Shown one piece after another: positions 44,996 through 55,289 of a stretch of 64,000 bases of DNA. This DNA is from JBFGFX01 sp965232455 (GTDB lineage: Bacteria > Pseudomonadota > Gammaproteobacteria > Steroidobacterales > Woeseiaceae): the NCBI GenBank assembly GCA_965232455.1, contig OZ246981.1, positions 5,704,001 through 5,768,000 of the forward strand. The letters are read 5' to 3'. Under the pieces are notes generated by a model. The model was given only the letters and a program-made list of their open reading frames with translations. It did not search any database and was not told the origin of the DNA. The first letter of the stretch is position 1, and each line of letters starts with the position of its first letter. The position numbers and the translations under genes were made by a program.

Positions 44996-45310
44996 ATGCT
45001 TCGCGAAAACGTCCATCTCGTGCTACATGCGGCGGTGCCGGCCGTCGTCGCCGCCGTGTTCTATCGCAGACGTTTCCTGCGCGCCTGGCTGATACTCATG
45101 TCGACGATGCTGGTCGATCTCGATCATCTGCTGGCCGACCCGGTGTATGATCCGGGTCGTTGCAGCCTGGGTTTTCACCCGCTGCATACATACCCGGCGA
45201 TTGCGGTCTACGCCGTTGCCGCGTGCTGGCCGAGACTGCGGCTCATCGCCTTTGGCCTTTTGATTCACATGGCGTTGGACGGTATTGATTGTGTTTGGAT
45301 GCGCTACTAA
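44996..45310 (+). CDS. DUF6122 family membrane protein
   Basis: The 104-residue protein has three hydrophobic segments (about 5-22, 27-44 and 62-96) with V-D-L-D-H-L-L-A-D-P, C-x-L-G-F-H-P-L-H-T and H-M-A-L-D. These His and Asp residues are the metal-binding pattern of small membrane-embedded hydrolase-like proteins (DUF6122). Its last 26 bases overlap the downstream gene. Confidence 0.8.
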   Translation: MLRENVHLVLHAAVPAVVAAVFYRRRFLRAWLILMSTMLVDLDHLLADPVYDPGRCSLGFHPLHTYPAIAVYAVAACWPRLRLIAFGLLIHMALDGIDCVWMRY

Positions 45311-46139
45311 AACCTATCGCAAACCGGATCTTGGCCGTCTGTTGGTTGCCGCCTGTGCGTGTATCGGTCTGGCGGCCTGCGCCTCGTCACCGTCCGAGTT
45401 GCCCTATCCTGCGTTCATACAGGCCGATGAACTCCCCGATATATTTATCGCGGGTCTGCCCGGTATCCGCGCCAAACGGTTCGCCGGCAATCCCGATACC
45501 CGCCGCTCCAGCAACCTGCTGACGCTGCCGCCGGACTGGACGTTCTCGACGGGCGGCTTGCCGGATAAGAGCGTCGAAATTTACGTGTTGGCCGGCGCCG
45601 TGACGCTCGGTGAGTTTACCCTGCAGCCCGGCAGCTACGCGTACGTCCCGGATGGTTCGACCGGCGTACCGATGCATACCGACGGCGGCGCGCAAATCCT
45701 GTATTTTCTCGATGACGCCAATCCGGCCTCGGTGATCCGCACGCCGATCATCTCGAGCCGGAGTATCGTTCCTTGGCTGCCCGTCTCCGACGATCCGAAC
45801 GATTTCGGAATTTCGACAAAAGCGCTTCGTGACGACCCCGGCAGCGGTGCGCGCACGTGGCTGTTGCGTATCGATCCCGGTGCGATCCGCCCGTGGCAGA
45901 GTCTGTCCGTGGTAGAGGAAGGTTTCCTGCTGGAGGGCAACTACCTGCACAGTGAATGCATCGACGGAAAGGCGTCCACGGCGGCTTACACACCCGGCGG
46001 TTATTATCACCGGCCGGCCGGCGCCGTGAACGCCGGGCCGGACAGCGCCGCGATCGAACCGTCGGTGTGGCTGGTCAGAACGCTGTCCGCCGGCAAGACG
46101 ACGGTGCACGCCGGGTGCCCGACCGGCGCGGCCCGCTAA
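45285..46139 (+). CDS. DUF4437/cupin-like lipoprotein
   Basis: The 284-residue protein has a late lipobox L-A-A-C (Cys about residue 33), so it is probably anchored in a membrane. Two cupin-like repeats follow (about 75-140, with Y-V-L-A-G-A-V-T-L-G and H-T-D-G-G-A-Q-I-L, and about 190-260), matching the ChrR-like DUF4437 layout. It starts at TTG 45285 or GTG 45291 within the DUF6122 gene, indicating coupled translation. No specific substrate is suggested. Confidence 0.72.
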   Translation: MIVFGCATKTYRKPDLGRLLVAACACIGLAACASSPSELPYPAFIQADELPDIFIAGLPGIRAKRFAGNPDTRRSSNLLTLPPDWTFSTGGLPDKSVEIYVLAGAVTLGEFTLQPGSYAYVPDGSTGVPMHTDGGAQILYFLDDANPASVIRTPIISSRSIVPWLPVSDDPNDFGISTKALRDDPGSGARTWLLRIDPGAIRPWQSLSVVEEGFLLEGNYLHSECIDGKASTAAYTPGGYYHRPAGAVNAGPDSAAIEPSVWLVRTLSAGKTTVHAGCPTGAAR

Positions 46140-46201
46140 ATCGGGGCCGTTACATTGGGTCGCTCGTCAGGACGAGTTCCTGAAGGAGGAGCGTAGACCG
46201 T

Positions 46202-46726
46202 TCACTTTTTGACGAATCTCGTGATGCCGGCGCCCAGCTTCATGAGCTTTTGCAGAGTGGGCGTCGGTACGTCGCGAATCTTGTCGTACCACTCGCTGGT
46301 CGACTCGACGAACGCCAGCATATTCGTAATTCGCTGCTTCGTGATCTCGTCGGTCGTGTTCTCGGCCTCGACGTCCTTCGCGCACGAACGGAGCATCGAA
46401 AGCGTCGGGTTGAGCTCCCGCTTCTTGCGCTGCTCGATGATGATTCGGAACAGGTCCCAGACATCGTGCGGCGACTCGAAATAATCGCGCCGGTCGCCGA
46501 GTATGTGCGTCATCTTCACGAGGCCGTAACTCTGCAGTTCCCGGATGCTGGTGCTGACGTTGGAGCGGGCAACCGACAGGATGTCGACGATTTCGTCGGC
46601 GCGCAGCGGCCGCGGAGACAGGTACAGAAGGGCCTGTATTTGCGCAACGGTCCGGTTGGTGCCCCAACGGGTGCCCATTTCTCCCCAGTGCAGGACGTAA
46701 CGCTCGACCGCGGGTGACATCTCCAT
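46202..46726 (-). CDS. GbsR/MarR-type transcriptional regulator
   Basis: I chose ATG 46726 because GGAG lies 8 bases upstream. The 174-residue protein begins W-G-E-M-G-T-R-W-G-T-N-R-T-V and has a winged helix: A-D-E-I-V-D-I-L-S-V-A-R-S-N-V-S-T-S-I (about 45-64), then G-L-V-K and G-D-R-R-D-Y-F. This is the GbsR group, whose Bacillus member senses choline for glycine-betaine synthesis. No betaine gene is next to it, so its target here is unknown. Confidence 0.85.
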   Translation of the reverse strand: MEMSPAVERYVLHWGEMGTRWGTNRTVAQIQALLYLSPRPLRADEIVDILSVARSNVSTSIRELQSYGLVKMTHILGDRRDYFESPHDVWDLFRIIIEQRKKRELNPTLSMLRSCAKDVEAENTTDEITKQRITNMLAFVESTSEWYDKIRDVPTPTLQKLMKLGAGITRFVKK

Positions 46727-46802
46727 CGGCTTCACTCCTTTCAGTCAAGACTGAAATTTAAGAAGCAACAGGGCCGGCGTCAAGGGCGGAGGCGGGCGTA
46801 AC

Positions 46803-47777
46803 TCAACCCGGGGTCCGGCAGACCAGCACCGCTCTCAGCGGCGCGGGCCAGTCTTCGACGGTTCGGGTGGGGTTTTTGGCGTCCAGAGCGTCGGCCAGGG
46901 ACTCAAAAGCCATCCATTCGGTGCTTCGCTGCTCATCCGACGTGGTCGGCGTGCGGTTGGTGACCGCGGCGTCGATGAAACCCGCTCGACGCAGCCAGAC
47001 CAGGAGTTCGGGCGCGCTGGGCAGGTGCCAGACGTTGCGCATCCTGGCATAACGGTCTTCCGGCGTGCGTGAGAACGCGGTGTCTCCGGGGAGAATCAGG
47101 GTTTCGAGCACCAGTTCGCCGCCGGGGCGCAGCGTCTCGCGCAGCTGGCGAAGGTGGTCCAGCGGTGAGCGCTGGTGGTACAGAACCCCCATCGAGAAGA
47201 CCGTGTCGAATGCGCGAGGACGCGGCGGGAGGTCCGCGAGCCTCAGCGGCAAGACGTGCACGGCGAGCAGGTCGAAGAATCGGCACAGCGCCTGGAACTG
47301 CAGGACGTATACGAGGGTCGGGTCGATGCCGATGACGGCCCTGGCGCCGGCACCCTTCATGCGCATCGCGTAATAACCGTTCCCGCAGCCCACGTCCAGG
47401 ACGAGGCGATCCGTCAACGGGCTCATGGCGGGCTCGATGCGGTCCCATTTGAGGTTCGACCGCCACTCCGAGTCGATCAGCAGATCGCCGATCCGGAACG
47501 GCCCTTTGCGCCAGGGACTAAGTTTCAGCAGCGCCGCCCGGACGGCGGCCCTTTCCCCGTCGTTCAAATCGAACGAAGCGGAGCCGACCGCCGCGGTCTC
47601 GAGGTCCGGGTGCTGCCGTCCTACCTCCGGAAGACTGTTGAGGGCGTCGCGCCAGTCCCGCAAGTTGCCGTGAGCACGATCCGCCATTCGTTCGGTGATC
47701 AGCGGCTCGAGGTTCGACGCCCAATCGCCGAGGCCTTCGGCGTCCAGCGTCGCGAATACCGCGGACAGGTCCAGCAT
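46803..47777 (-). CDS. cmoB: tRNA U34 carboxymethyltransferase
   Basis: The 324-residue protein matches CmoB in length (E. coli 323) and motifs: W-R-K-G-P-F (about residue 91), S-E-W-R-S-N-L-K-W-D-R and L-D-V-G-C-G-N-G-Y-Y (about residue 127, SAM fold), then M-G-V-L-Y-H-Q-R-S-P. It transfers the carboxymethyl group from carboxy-SAM to 5-hydroxyuridine-34 to make cmo5U. The cmoA gene is two bases upstream, and they form an operon. Confidence 0.95.
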   Translation of the reverse strand: MLDLSAVFATLDAEGLGDWASNLEPLITERMADRAHGNLRDWRDALNSLPEVGRQHPDLETAAVGSASFDLNDGERAAVRAALLKLSPWRKGPFRIGDLLIDSEWRSNLKWDRIEPAMSPLTDRLVLDVGCGNGYYAMRMKGAGARAVIGIDPTLVYVLQFQALCRFFDLLAVHVLPLRLADLPPRPRAFDTVFSMGVLYHQRSPLDHLRQLRETLRPGGELVLETLILPGDTAFSRTPEDRYARMRNVWHLPSAPELLVWLRRAGFIDAAVTNRTPTTSDEQRSTEWMAFESLADALDAKNPTRTVEDWPAPLRAVLVCRTPG

Positions 47778-47779
47778 GT

Positions 47780-48514
47780 TCAGCGGATCGCGATGAGGGA
47801 AACGAAATTGAAGTGGCGCAGCCAGACGCCGACGTGGCGAAAGCCGGCGTCCTGGAGCCGCTTTTCGTGAGTGGCGACGCTGTCCGGGATCAATACGTTT
47901 TCGAGCGCGGCCCGCTTGCGGCTGATCTCCAGTTCGCTATAGGCGTGCCGCCGCTTGAAATCGTGGTGCAGTTCAACCAGCGCCGCTTCGACCGCCGGAT
48001 CGTCGTGAATCACTTTTTCCGACAACACGAACACACCGTCGCTGCGCATGCCTTCGGCGATGCGGTTGATCATGCGCTGGCGGTCGCGAGGGGCCAGGAA
48101 CTGCAGGGTGTAGTTCATGACGACCATCGATGCGTTCACGATTTCGATGTCCCGGGCGTCGCCGCAGACGAGTTCGACCGGCACGGCGCCGTCGTCCTCC
48201 GCAAGGATTTCCCGGCAGCGCGTAACCATCGCCGGAGCGTTGTCCACGGCGACAATCTCGCACCCGGTGCTTGCGATCCCATGCCGGATTGCGAGCGTGG
48301 CGGCGCCGAGCGAGCAGCCCAGGTCGTAGCAGCGGCTGTCGGCCTGCACGTGACGCCTCGCGAGCGATTTTATCGCCCGGATCGAGGCGCCGTACCCGGG
48401 AATCGAGCGGCGCAGCATGTCCGGGAATACACGGGCAACGGACGCCGAGAACTCGAAAGGTCCGTCGTCGTCGTCTGCTTGCGGGGTGTCGGCGTAAATC
48501 CGGTCGCGTTCCAT
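47780..48514 (-). CDS. cmoA: Carboxy-S-adenosyl-L-methionine synthase
   Basis: The 244-residue protein shows the CmoA pattern: P-F-E-F-S-A-S-V-A-R-V-F-P-D-M near residue 20, R-S-I-P-G-Y and Y-D-L-G-C-S-L-G-A-A-T-L (about residue 64), with an N-terminal D-R-I-Y-A. It makes carboxy-SAM from SAM and prephenate for use by CmoB. It is the first gene of the pair. Confidence 0.95.
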   Translation of the reverse strand: MERDRIYADTPQADDDDGPFEFSASVARVFPDMLRRSIPGYGASIRAIKSLARRHVQADSRCYDLGCSLGAATLAIRHGIASTGCEIVAVDNAPAMVTRCREILAEDDGAVPVELVCGDARDIEIVNASMVVMNYTLQFLAPRDRQRMINRIAEGMRSDGVFVLSEKVIHDDPAVEAALVELHHDFKRRHAYSELEISRKRAALENVLIPDSVATHEKRLQDAGFRHVGVWLRHFNFVSLIAIR

Positions 48515-48690
48515 GTCGGCGTTCTCGGCTGTCGCGGTAGCACGTTAAAGACATTCTAGTGCCGTGGGCGGATTGACGCACCGCAAACCGCGGGGGGCGC
48601 GATGCCGCCCGCCGCGGCATCGCGTTGCGGGACGATCCGGCCGCGTTCCCGGACTTGCAATTCGCCGAATCGGCACAACACAATGGCGCT

Positions 48691-49212
48691 ATGTTGACCA
48701 GCTCGCAGCGACAGCGGCATGCCGAACTCGGAATCCCGGAGAATTACGCGGCCGACGGCCGCCTGCCGTATTACGCGGAGGCGACCGATCTGGTCGAGGT
48801 AGGGCCGAATCTGGTCGGCCGCATGCAACGACTGACGCCGCTGGCGGCCGCCCGCTGGACCGAAATGTCCCGGGCCGCGCAGGCCGACGGACTGACGTTG
48901 ATGGTGGTCTCGGGGTATCGCAGTTTTGACTACCAGGCCGCCCTCATCCGCAAGAAACTGGACGCCGGGCAGGCGATCGCCGATATCCTGACCGTGAATG
49001 CGGCGCCGGGATACAGCCAGCATCACGCCGGAACGGCCGTTGACGTCGCCTCGCCCGGCAGCCGACCGCTGACCGAGGAATTCGAGGAATCGGACGCGTT
49101 CGCCTGGTTGGTGGAGTCTGCCGCCGGATTTGGCTTTGCGATGACCTATCCACGCAATAATAAATACGGTTTTGTTTACGAACCGTGGCATTGGGCGCTT
49201 GCCGAGGACTGA
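48691..49212 (+). CDS. D-alanyl-D-alanine carboxypeptidase, VanY/M15B family
   Basis: From ATG 48691 the 173-residue protein has S-G-Y-R-S-F (about 71), the zinc motif S-Q-H-H-A-G-T-A-V-D (about 107) and E-P-W-H-W (about 165), the M15B signature. It trims the terminal D-Ala from muropeptides. No signal peptide is visible, so it may act in cytoplasmic wall recycling. A TTG at 48625 would add 22 protein-like residues, so the start is uncertain. Confidence 0.87.
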   Translation: MLTSSQRQRHAELGIPENYAADGRLPYYAEATDLVEVGPNLVGRMQRLTPLAAARWTEMSRAAQADGLTLMVVSGYRSFDYQAALIRKKLDAGQAIADILTVNAAPGYSQHHAGTAVDVASPGSRPLTEEFEESDAFAWLVESAAGFGFAMTYPRNNKYGFVYEPWHWALAED

Positions 49213-49316
49213 GACCCGCCGATTCCGGCGCCGGGGCGGCTGCGACCGGCTTTGATATGGGCTCTGGTTGTTGACAGTGGCCCGGAGGACTTAGACAATA
49301 GCCGGCTTGTTTCCGC

Positions 49317-49401
49317 GGAGGGGTACTCAAGCGGTCAACGAGGGCAGACTGTAAATCTGCTGGCTATGCCTACGTAGGTTCGAATCCTACCCCCTCCACC
49401 A
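49317..49401 (+). tRNA. tRNA-Tyr (anticodon GTA)
   Basis: The acceptor stem GGAGGGG pairs with CCCCTCC and the 3' CCA is encoded. The anticodon GTA is at 49351-49353 in loop CTGTAAA. A long variable arm fits tRNA-Tyr. It is the first tRNA of the tuf-operon cluster. Confidence 0.95.
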
Positions 49402-49632
49402 GTTCTGGGTTTTGGTGGACGGCGGTCGCAAGTCTAGCAGAAACAAAGACTTGTAATCGAACCCTGGTAAGAGAAGCTACCGCGGGATGCAATCTTTAGA
49501 GGATAGCCGCGCAGTCGCCTTGGTGGGAAGGCACACAATGAGATTCCGAAATCCGGACGGTTTTACTTCGAGGACTGTCAGGATTTTTGCGCGCCATAAG
49601 AAATGAGTTCGTGGCGGGCGAGATCGTTGCAG

Positions 49633-50095
<463 letters not shown>

Positions 50096-50137
50096 GATGG
50101 AAGGTTGTGCTGACGCCCGAGGTGATGGCAGCCATTG

Positions 50138-50212
50138 GCCCACATAGCTCAGGGGTAGAGCACTTCCTTGGTAAGGAAGAGGCCCCCGGTTCAAATCCGG
50201 GTGTGGGCTCCA
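50138..50212 (+). tRNA. tRNA-Thr (anticodon GGT)
   Basis: The acceptor GCCCACA pairs with TGTGGGC, with encoded CCA. The anticodon loop TTGGTAA contains GGT. It lies 89 bases before tuf, the typical gammaproteobacterial location. Confidence 0.95.
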
Positions 50213-50301
50213 CGAAATCAGGGGTCACTGGGCGGAATATTTAGACGATCGACCGATGATCCGACAATAACTGACGAACACGTTTTAACGAGAGTAAGAA
50301 C

Positions 50302-51492
<1,191 letters not shown>

Positions 51493-51508
51493 GCGTGGCT
51501 TCGGTCGG

Positions 51509-51541
51509 CATGGGACCCTTCGTTTTGCATGGGACCCTTCG
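51509..51541 (+). repeat. Short direct repeat downstream of tuf
   Basis: The 14-base CATGGGACCCTTCG occurs at 51509-51522 and 51528-51541 between the tuf stop and the first spacer repeat. No hairpin of terminator type is visible here, so tuf transcription may run through into tRNA-Trp. Confidence 0.8.
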
Positions 51542-51546
51542 ACAGG

Positions 51547-52046
51547 CACACTTGCTGATGAGATGGGCGCTTCGGGACTCGATTGACGGTAGGGATATTT
51601 TTGGATTTCGTGCGTTTGCGACAGCTACGAAGTGCTGTGCAGACCGTTGGCAGGAGAGGTTCTACGGAGTAGGCCAGTAGCTCAATTGGCAGAGCGGCGG
51701 TCTCCAAAACCGCAGGTTGGGGGTTCGATTCCCTCCTGGCCTGCCAGTTTGCGAAAGCAGCGGCAGGGCGCAGAAGGCGCTGAGTTGTGGCATGACGGTG
51801 GATCTCCTGAATCACGGCGTAGATGGGAGAAAGCGTCGTTCGGCACAAGGTTGCTTAAGTGGGGTTTGTTTTTTGAGCGGCCAATCGCTTCGGAACGCGA
51901 TTGACGGTAGGGACATTTTTTTAGTTTTGCGCGTTTGCGAATACTGTGAACAACTCTTCGTTTAGCACACTTGCTAATGAGTTGAGCGCTTCGGGACGCG
52001 ATTGACGGTAGGAATTTTTTGGGATCTCGTGCGTTGGCGACAGTTA
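51547..52046 (+). repeat. Three degenerate spacer repeats around tRNA-Trp
   Basis: Copies at 51547-51626, 51886-51940 (partial) and 51966-52046 share CGCTTCGG, then CGATTGACGGTAGG, a T-run and GTGCGTTTGCGA. Copies 1 and 3 also share CACACTTGCT at their start. They differ by point changes, so the duplication is not recent. The core TTGACG looks like a promoter -35 element, but a clear -10 is not seen. This region also includes the 340-base gap between tRNA-Trp and secE, otherwise without features. Confidence 0.8.
51671..51746 (+). tRNA. tRNA-Trp (anticodon CCA)
   Basis: The acceptor AGGCCAG pairs with CTGGCCT, with encoded CCA. The anticodon loop CTCCAAA has CCA at 51714-51716. Its place between tuf and secE is standard for this group. 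Confidence 0.96.
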
Positions 52047-52087
52047 ATGCCTCCAATGCCAATTGAACACACTGCGGTACTATTGAC

Positions 52088-52465
52088 GTGGCAACAGTGA
52101 CAACACAATCCAGCGAGTCCGGCGTACTCGACATATTGAAGCTGCTCATTGCGGCGGGTGTGCTCGTCGGCGGTCTTTTCGCGTACTACTACTACATCGA
52201 AATCAGCCTGCCGTTACGTGTACTGATGGTTTTGGGCGGCACCGCCGCGGGCATCGCAATCGCCATGACCAGCACTCAGGGCAAGCGTCTCTGGGCGTTT
52301 ATTCAGGGGTCGCGAATTGAAATCCGCAAGGTCGTCTGGCCGACGAAGCAGGAAACGACGCAGACCGCCATCGCCGTGTTCATCTTTACGCTCATCATGG
52401 CGCTGTTTTTCTGGGGCCTGGATTCGTTTTTGCTTTGGCTTACCAGAACGCTGGTCGGGAGCTAA
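52088..52465 (+). CDS. secE: Preprotein translocase subunit SecE
   Basis: The 125-residue protein has three membrane helices (about 15-35, 42-62, 93-118) and the conserved cytoplasmic segment E-I-R-K-V-V-W-P-T-K-Q-E-T (about residue 78), the SecE signature. It is a core part of the SecYEG channel. It starts at GTG and lies just before nusG, with a gap of 2 bases. Confidence 0.95.
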   Translation: MATVTTQSSESGVLDILKLLIAAGVLVGGLFAYYYYIEISLPLRVLMVLGGTAAGIAIAMTSTQGKRLWAFIQGSRIEIRKVVWPTKQETTQTAIAVFIFTLIMALFFWGLDSFLLWLTRTLVGS

Positions 52466-52467
52466 CG

Positions 52468-53025
52468 GTGGGGACGGAAGAGTTGAATCCGGCAGCAAAG
52501 CGCTGGTACATCGTGCATGCCTACTCGAACTTCGAGCACAAGGTCAAGAGTTCGTTGGAGGAGCGCATCAAGCGCATGGGCCTGGAAGACAGGTTCGGCG
52601 AGATTCTGGTCCCGACCGAAGAAGTGGTCGAGATGAAGGAAGGCAGCAAGCGTCGCAGCGAGCGCAAGTTCTTCCCGGGTTACGTACTGGTGCAGATGGA
52701 GATGGATGACGAGACCTGGCATCTCGTCAAGGAAGTGCCGAAGGTGCTGGGCTTCATCGGCGGGACGAGCGACCGTCCGGCGCCGATTAGCGAAGCGGAG
52801 GCGAATCAGATTCTGCAGCGCGTGCAGGAAGGCGCCGACAAGCCACGGCCGAAAGTGCTGTTCGAGCCGGGCGAGGTGGTTCGCGTCATCGACGGTCCGT
52901 TCAACGATTTTTCCGGGGTCGTGGAAAAAGTGAATTACGAAAAATCTCGCCTGCAGGTGGCGGTGCAGATCTTGGGCCGGTCAACGCCCGTCGAGCTGGA
53001 TTTCGGCCAGGTGGAGAAGGGCTAG
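52468..53025 (+). CDS. nusG: Transcription termination/antitermination factor NusG
   Basis: From GTG 52468 (GGGAG 6 bases upstream) the 185-residue protein has the NGN domain (K-R-W-Y-I-V-H-A-Y-S-N-F-E near residue 10, F-F-P-G-Y-V-L-V near 68) and a KOW motif (F-E-P-G-E-V-V-R-V-I-D-G-P-F near 130). It links RNA polymerase with Rho or the ribosome. Confidence 0.97.
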   Translation: MGTEELNPAAKRWYIVHAYSNFEHKVKSSLEERIKRMGLEDRFGEILVPTEEVVEMKEGSKRRSERKFFPGYVLVQMEMDDETWHLVKEVPKVLGFIGGTSDRPAPISEAEANQILQRVQEGADKPRPKVLFEPGEVVRVIDGPFNDFSGVVEKVNYEKSRLQVAVQILGRSTPVELDFGQVEKG

Positions 53026-53158
53026 ACCAGCGGAGCACGCGGCGGCCACTGCCGAAAAGACACGATTACGTATCGTTGGAGCCCGTCCCTGACGGGCGAC
53101 AGCGATGTCGAAAACAGACGAGGAGCCGTCAGGCGCTTGAACTCGAGGAGAAACTAAC

Positions 53159-53593
53159 ATGGCCAAGAAAGTTGCTGGCTACATCAAACTGCAGGTGCCT
53201 GCAGGTCAGGCAAACCCGAGCCCGCCGGTCGGTCCGGCGTTGGGTCAGCACGGTGTAAATATCATGGAATTCTGCAAGGCGTTCAACGCAGAGACGCAAG
53301 GCGTCGAGGCCGGCCTGCCGATTCCCGTCATTATCACCGTTTACAACGATCGTAGTTTTACGTTTATTACGAAAACGCCGCCGGCAGCCGTGCTGCTGCG
53401 CAAGGCCGCCGGCATCGGCAAAGGTTCGGGGACTCCGAATACCGCCAAAGTCGGAAAAGTGAACCGAGCGCAGCTCGAAGAGATTGCGACGACGAAAATG
53501 CCGGATCTGACGGCGGCTGACATGGACGCGGCGGTTCGTACGGTCGCGGGCACCGCTCGCAGTATGGGGATCGATGTGGAGGGTGTTAACTGA
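53159..53593 (+). CDS. rplK: 50S ribosomal protein L11
   Basis: The 144-residue protein has K-L-Q-V-P-A-G-Q-A-N-P-S-P-P-V-G-P-A-L-G near residue 10 and a C-terminal RNA-binding domain with G-S-G-T-P. It starts at ATG with GAGGAG upstream. A small GCCCGTC/GACGGGC hairpin lies in the 133-base leader, which might include the L1 control site known in related bacteria. Its stop overlaps the rplA start by one base (TGATG). Confidence 0.97.
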   Translation: MAKKVAGYIKLQVPAGQANPSPPVGPALGQHGVNIMEFCKAFNAETQGVEAGLPIPVIITVYNDRSFTFITKTPPAAVLLRKAAGIGKGSGTPNTAKVGKVNRAQLEEIATTKMPDLTAADMDAAVRTVAGTARSMGIDVEGVN

Positions 53594-54288
53594 TGGCCGG
53601 CATGACAAAACGTAAGAAAGCGTCGGCTGAGAAGCTGGACCGAAACAAGGCTTATGCGATCGATGATGCATTGGGTCTGGTCAAGGAGTTGGCGACCGCA
53701 AAGTTCCCCGAAAGCATCGACGTGTCGGTGAATCTCGGCGTCGATCCGCGGAAATCCGACCAGGTGGTCCGTGGCTCTACGGTGTTGCCGAACGGCACCG
53801 GCAAAACGGTGCGTGTCGCGGTATTCGCTCAAGGCGAGAACGCCGATAAAGCGAAAGCCGCCGGCGCCGATATCGTCGGTTTCGACGACCTCGCGGACAG
53901 CGTGAAGGGCGGCGAAATGAATTTCGACGTCGTCATTGCAACGCCGGACGCGATGCGGGTGGTCGGCCAATTGGGCCAGATTCTCGGTCCGCGGGGTTTG
54001 ATGCCTAACCCGAAGGTGGGCACGGTGACGGCCGACGTCGAGTCCGCGGTCAAGAATGCAAAAGCGGGGCAGGTGCGCTATCGCACCGACAAGTCGGGCA
54101 TCATTCATTGCCCGATCGGTCGCGCCGATTTTGAGGTGCCGGCGTTGAAAGAGAATCTTTCGGCGTTGCTGACTGATCTCAAGAAAGCGAAGCCCGCGGC
54201 TGCCAAAGGCCAGTATTTGAAGAAACTGACAGTGTCCTCGACGATGGGGCCCGGCGTGTCCGTGGACCGGGGTACCGTTGACGCCTGA
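53593..54288 (+). CDS. rplA: 50S ribosomal protein L1
   Basis: The 231-residue protein has the L1 pattern: F-P-E-S-I-D-V-S-V-N-L-G-V-D-P-R-K-S-D-Q (about residue 38), R-G-L-M-P-N-P-K-V-G-T-V (about 134) and the T-S-V-S-S-T-M-G-P-G-like end. It starts within the L11 stop, so translation is coupled. In related bacteria L1 represses translation of both genes. Confidence 0.97.
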   Translation: MAGMTKRKKASAEKLDRNKAYAIDDALGLVKELATAKFPESIDVSVNLGVDPRKSDQVVRGSTVLPNGTGKTVRVAVFAQGENADKAKAAGADIVGFDDLADSVKGGEMNFDVVIATPDAMRVVGQLGQILGPRGLMPNPKVGTVTADVESAVKNAKAGQVRYRTDKSGIIHCPIGRADFEVPALKENLSALLTDLKKAKPAAAKGQYLKKLTVSSTMGPGVSVDRGTVDA

Positions 54289-54439
54289 GTCCGATGTACG
54301 ACGAGGCTCGACTGGATGTGTCAGTAGAACAGGCGACCTTGGGCGCCTGAAGGAACGTATTCCGGGCGGCTTTGCCGTCCGGGCTACGAGTGAGAGGCCG
54401 GTACGGCCGGTTCCGACAATCGCCGCACGGCGGTTTGAA

Positions 54440-54701
54440 GGATCGGCGGTTTCCGGTCTTCATCGAAGACCGTAGGTGATCGGGCAGGGCCGGAAACCCT
54501 GTTGATCTTAATTGGAAAACTGCCTACGCAGATGGTGTTACCTGAGTCGGATTGACTGAAGAAGTCGTTTGGCGACGGTCGCTATCTAGATGAGGTCGCT
54601 CGGGGCCTCGCCTGGCAACAGGCGGGGCTCGTTGAAGAGTGACGCTGGGAGGACGGGCCTCAAAATCCGTCCATGTTGTGACCGTAAGCCAGGAGAACTG
54701 C
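54440..54701 (+). promoter_or_regulatory. L10 leader RNA (autoregulatory) before rplJ
   Basis: The 413-base gap 54289-54701 begins with hairpins (AGGCG/CGCCT near 54345; CCGGGCGGC/GCCGTCCGG near 54362-54384). Then CGTAGG (54471-54476) pairs with CCTACG (54523-54528) around a CAGGG/CCCTG hairpin, followed by CAGATGGTGTTACC. This is the fold and sequence style of the L10 leader, where L10-L12 binds and represses rplJL translation. Exact limits are uncertain. Confidence 0.68.
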
Positions 54702-55226
54702 ATGGCGCTGAGACTCGAAGACAAAAAGACGTTTGTCAAAGAGGTGAATGCGATTGCAGGCGACTCTGTCACCGCCGTTGCGGCGGAATACAGAGGTTTG
54801 ACTGTTGCAGAAATGACGGAGTTGCGAAAGGAAGCCCGCAACTCCGGCGTGTACCTGCGTGTCGTGAAAAACACGCTGGCGCGCCGGGCCGTCGAAGGCA
54901 CCGAGTTCGAGTGTATGCAAGACACGCTCAAGGGGCCGATTCTGCTCGCGTTTGCAAAAGACGATCCAGGTGCCGCTGCCAGGGTAATCAAGGACTTCGC
55001 GAAAGAGCACGATGCTCTGAAAGCGGTGTCGCTATCAGCCGGTGGGCAGCTGTTGCCCGCGTCCGATCTCGGGAAGTTGGCGGATTTGCCGACGCTCGAT
55101 CAGGCGCGCGCGATGTTGCTCGGCGTGGTGATGGCGCCGATGACCAAGCTGGCGCGTACGCTCGCCGAACCGGCCGCAATGGTTGCGCGGACTTTGTCCG
55201 CGCGCGGAAACGGGGAAGCTGCGTAG
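54702..55226 (+). CDS. rplJ: 50S ribosomal protein L10
   Basis: From ATG 54702 (AGGAG 6 bases upstream) the 174-residue protein has A-E-Y-R-G-L-T-V-A-E-M-T-E-L-R (about residue 30) and L-R-V-V-K-N-T-L-A-R-R-A (about 55). It anchors L7/L12 dimers at the ribosomal stalk. The upstream L10 leader indicates autoregulation. Confidence 0.96.
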   Translation: MALRLEDKKTFVKEVNAIAGDSVTAVAAEYRGLTVAEMTELRKEARNSGVYLRVVKNTLARRAVEGTEFECMQDTLKGPILLAFAKDDPGAAARVIKDFAKEHDALKAVSLSAGGQLLPASDLGKLADLPTLDQARAMLLGVVMAPMTKLARTLAEPAAMVARTLSARGNGEAA

Positions 55227-55289
55227 CGAGTGGTGCCGGGAATTTTGGGACTTACTGATTCAGGAAATTACGTTAGAGGAATAACCGAC

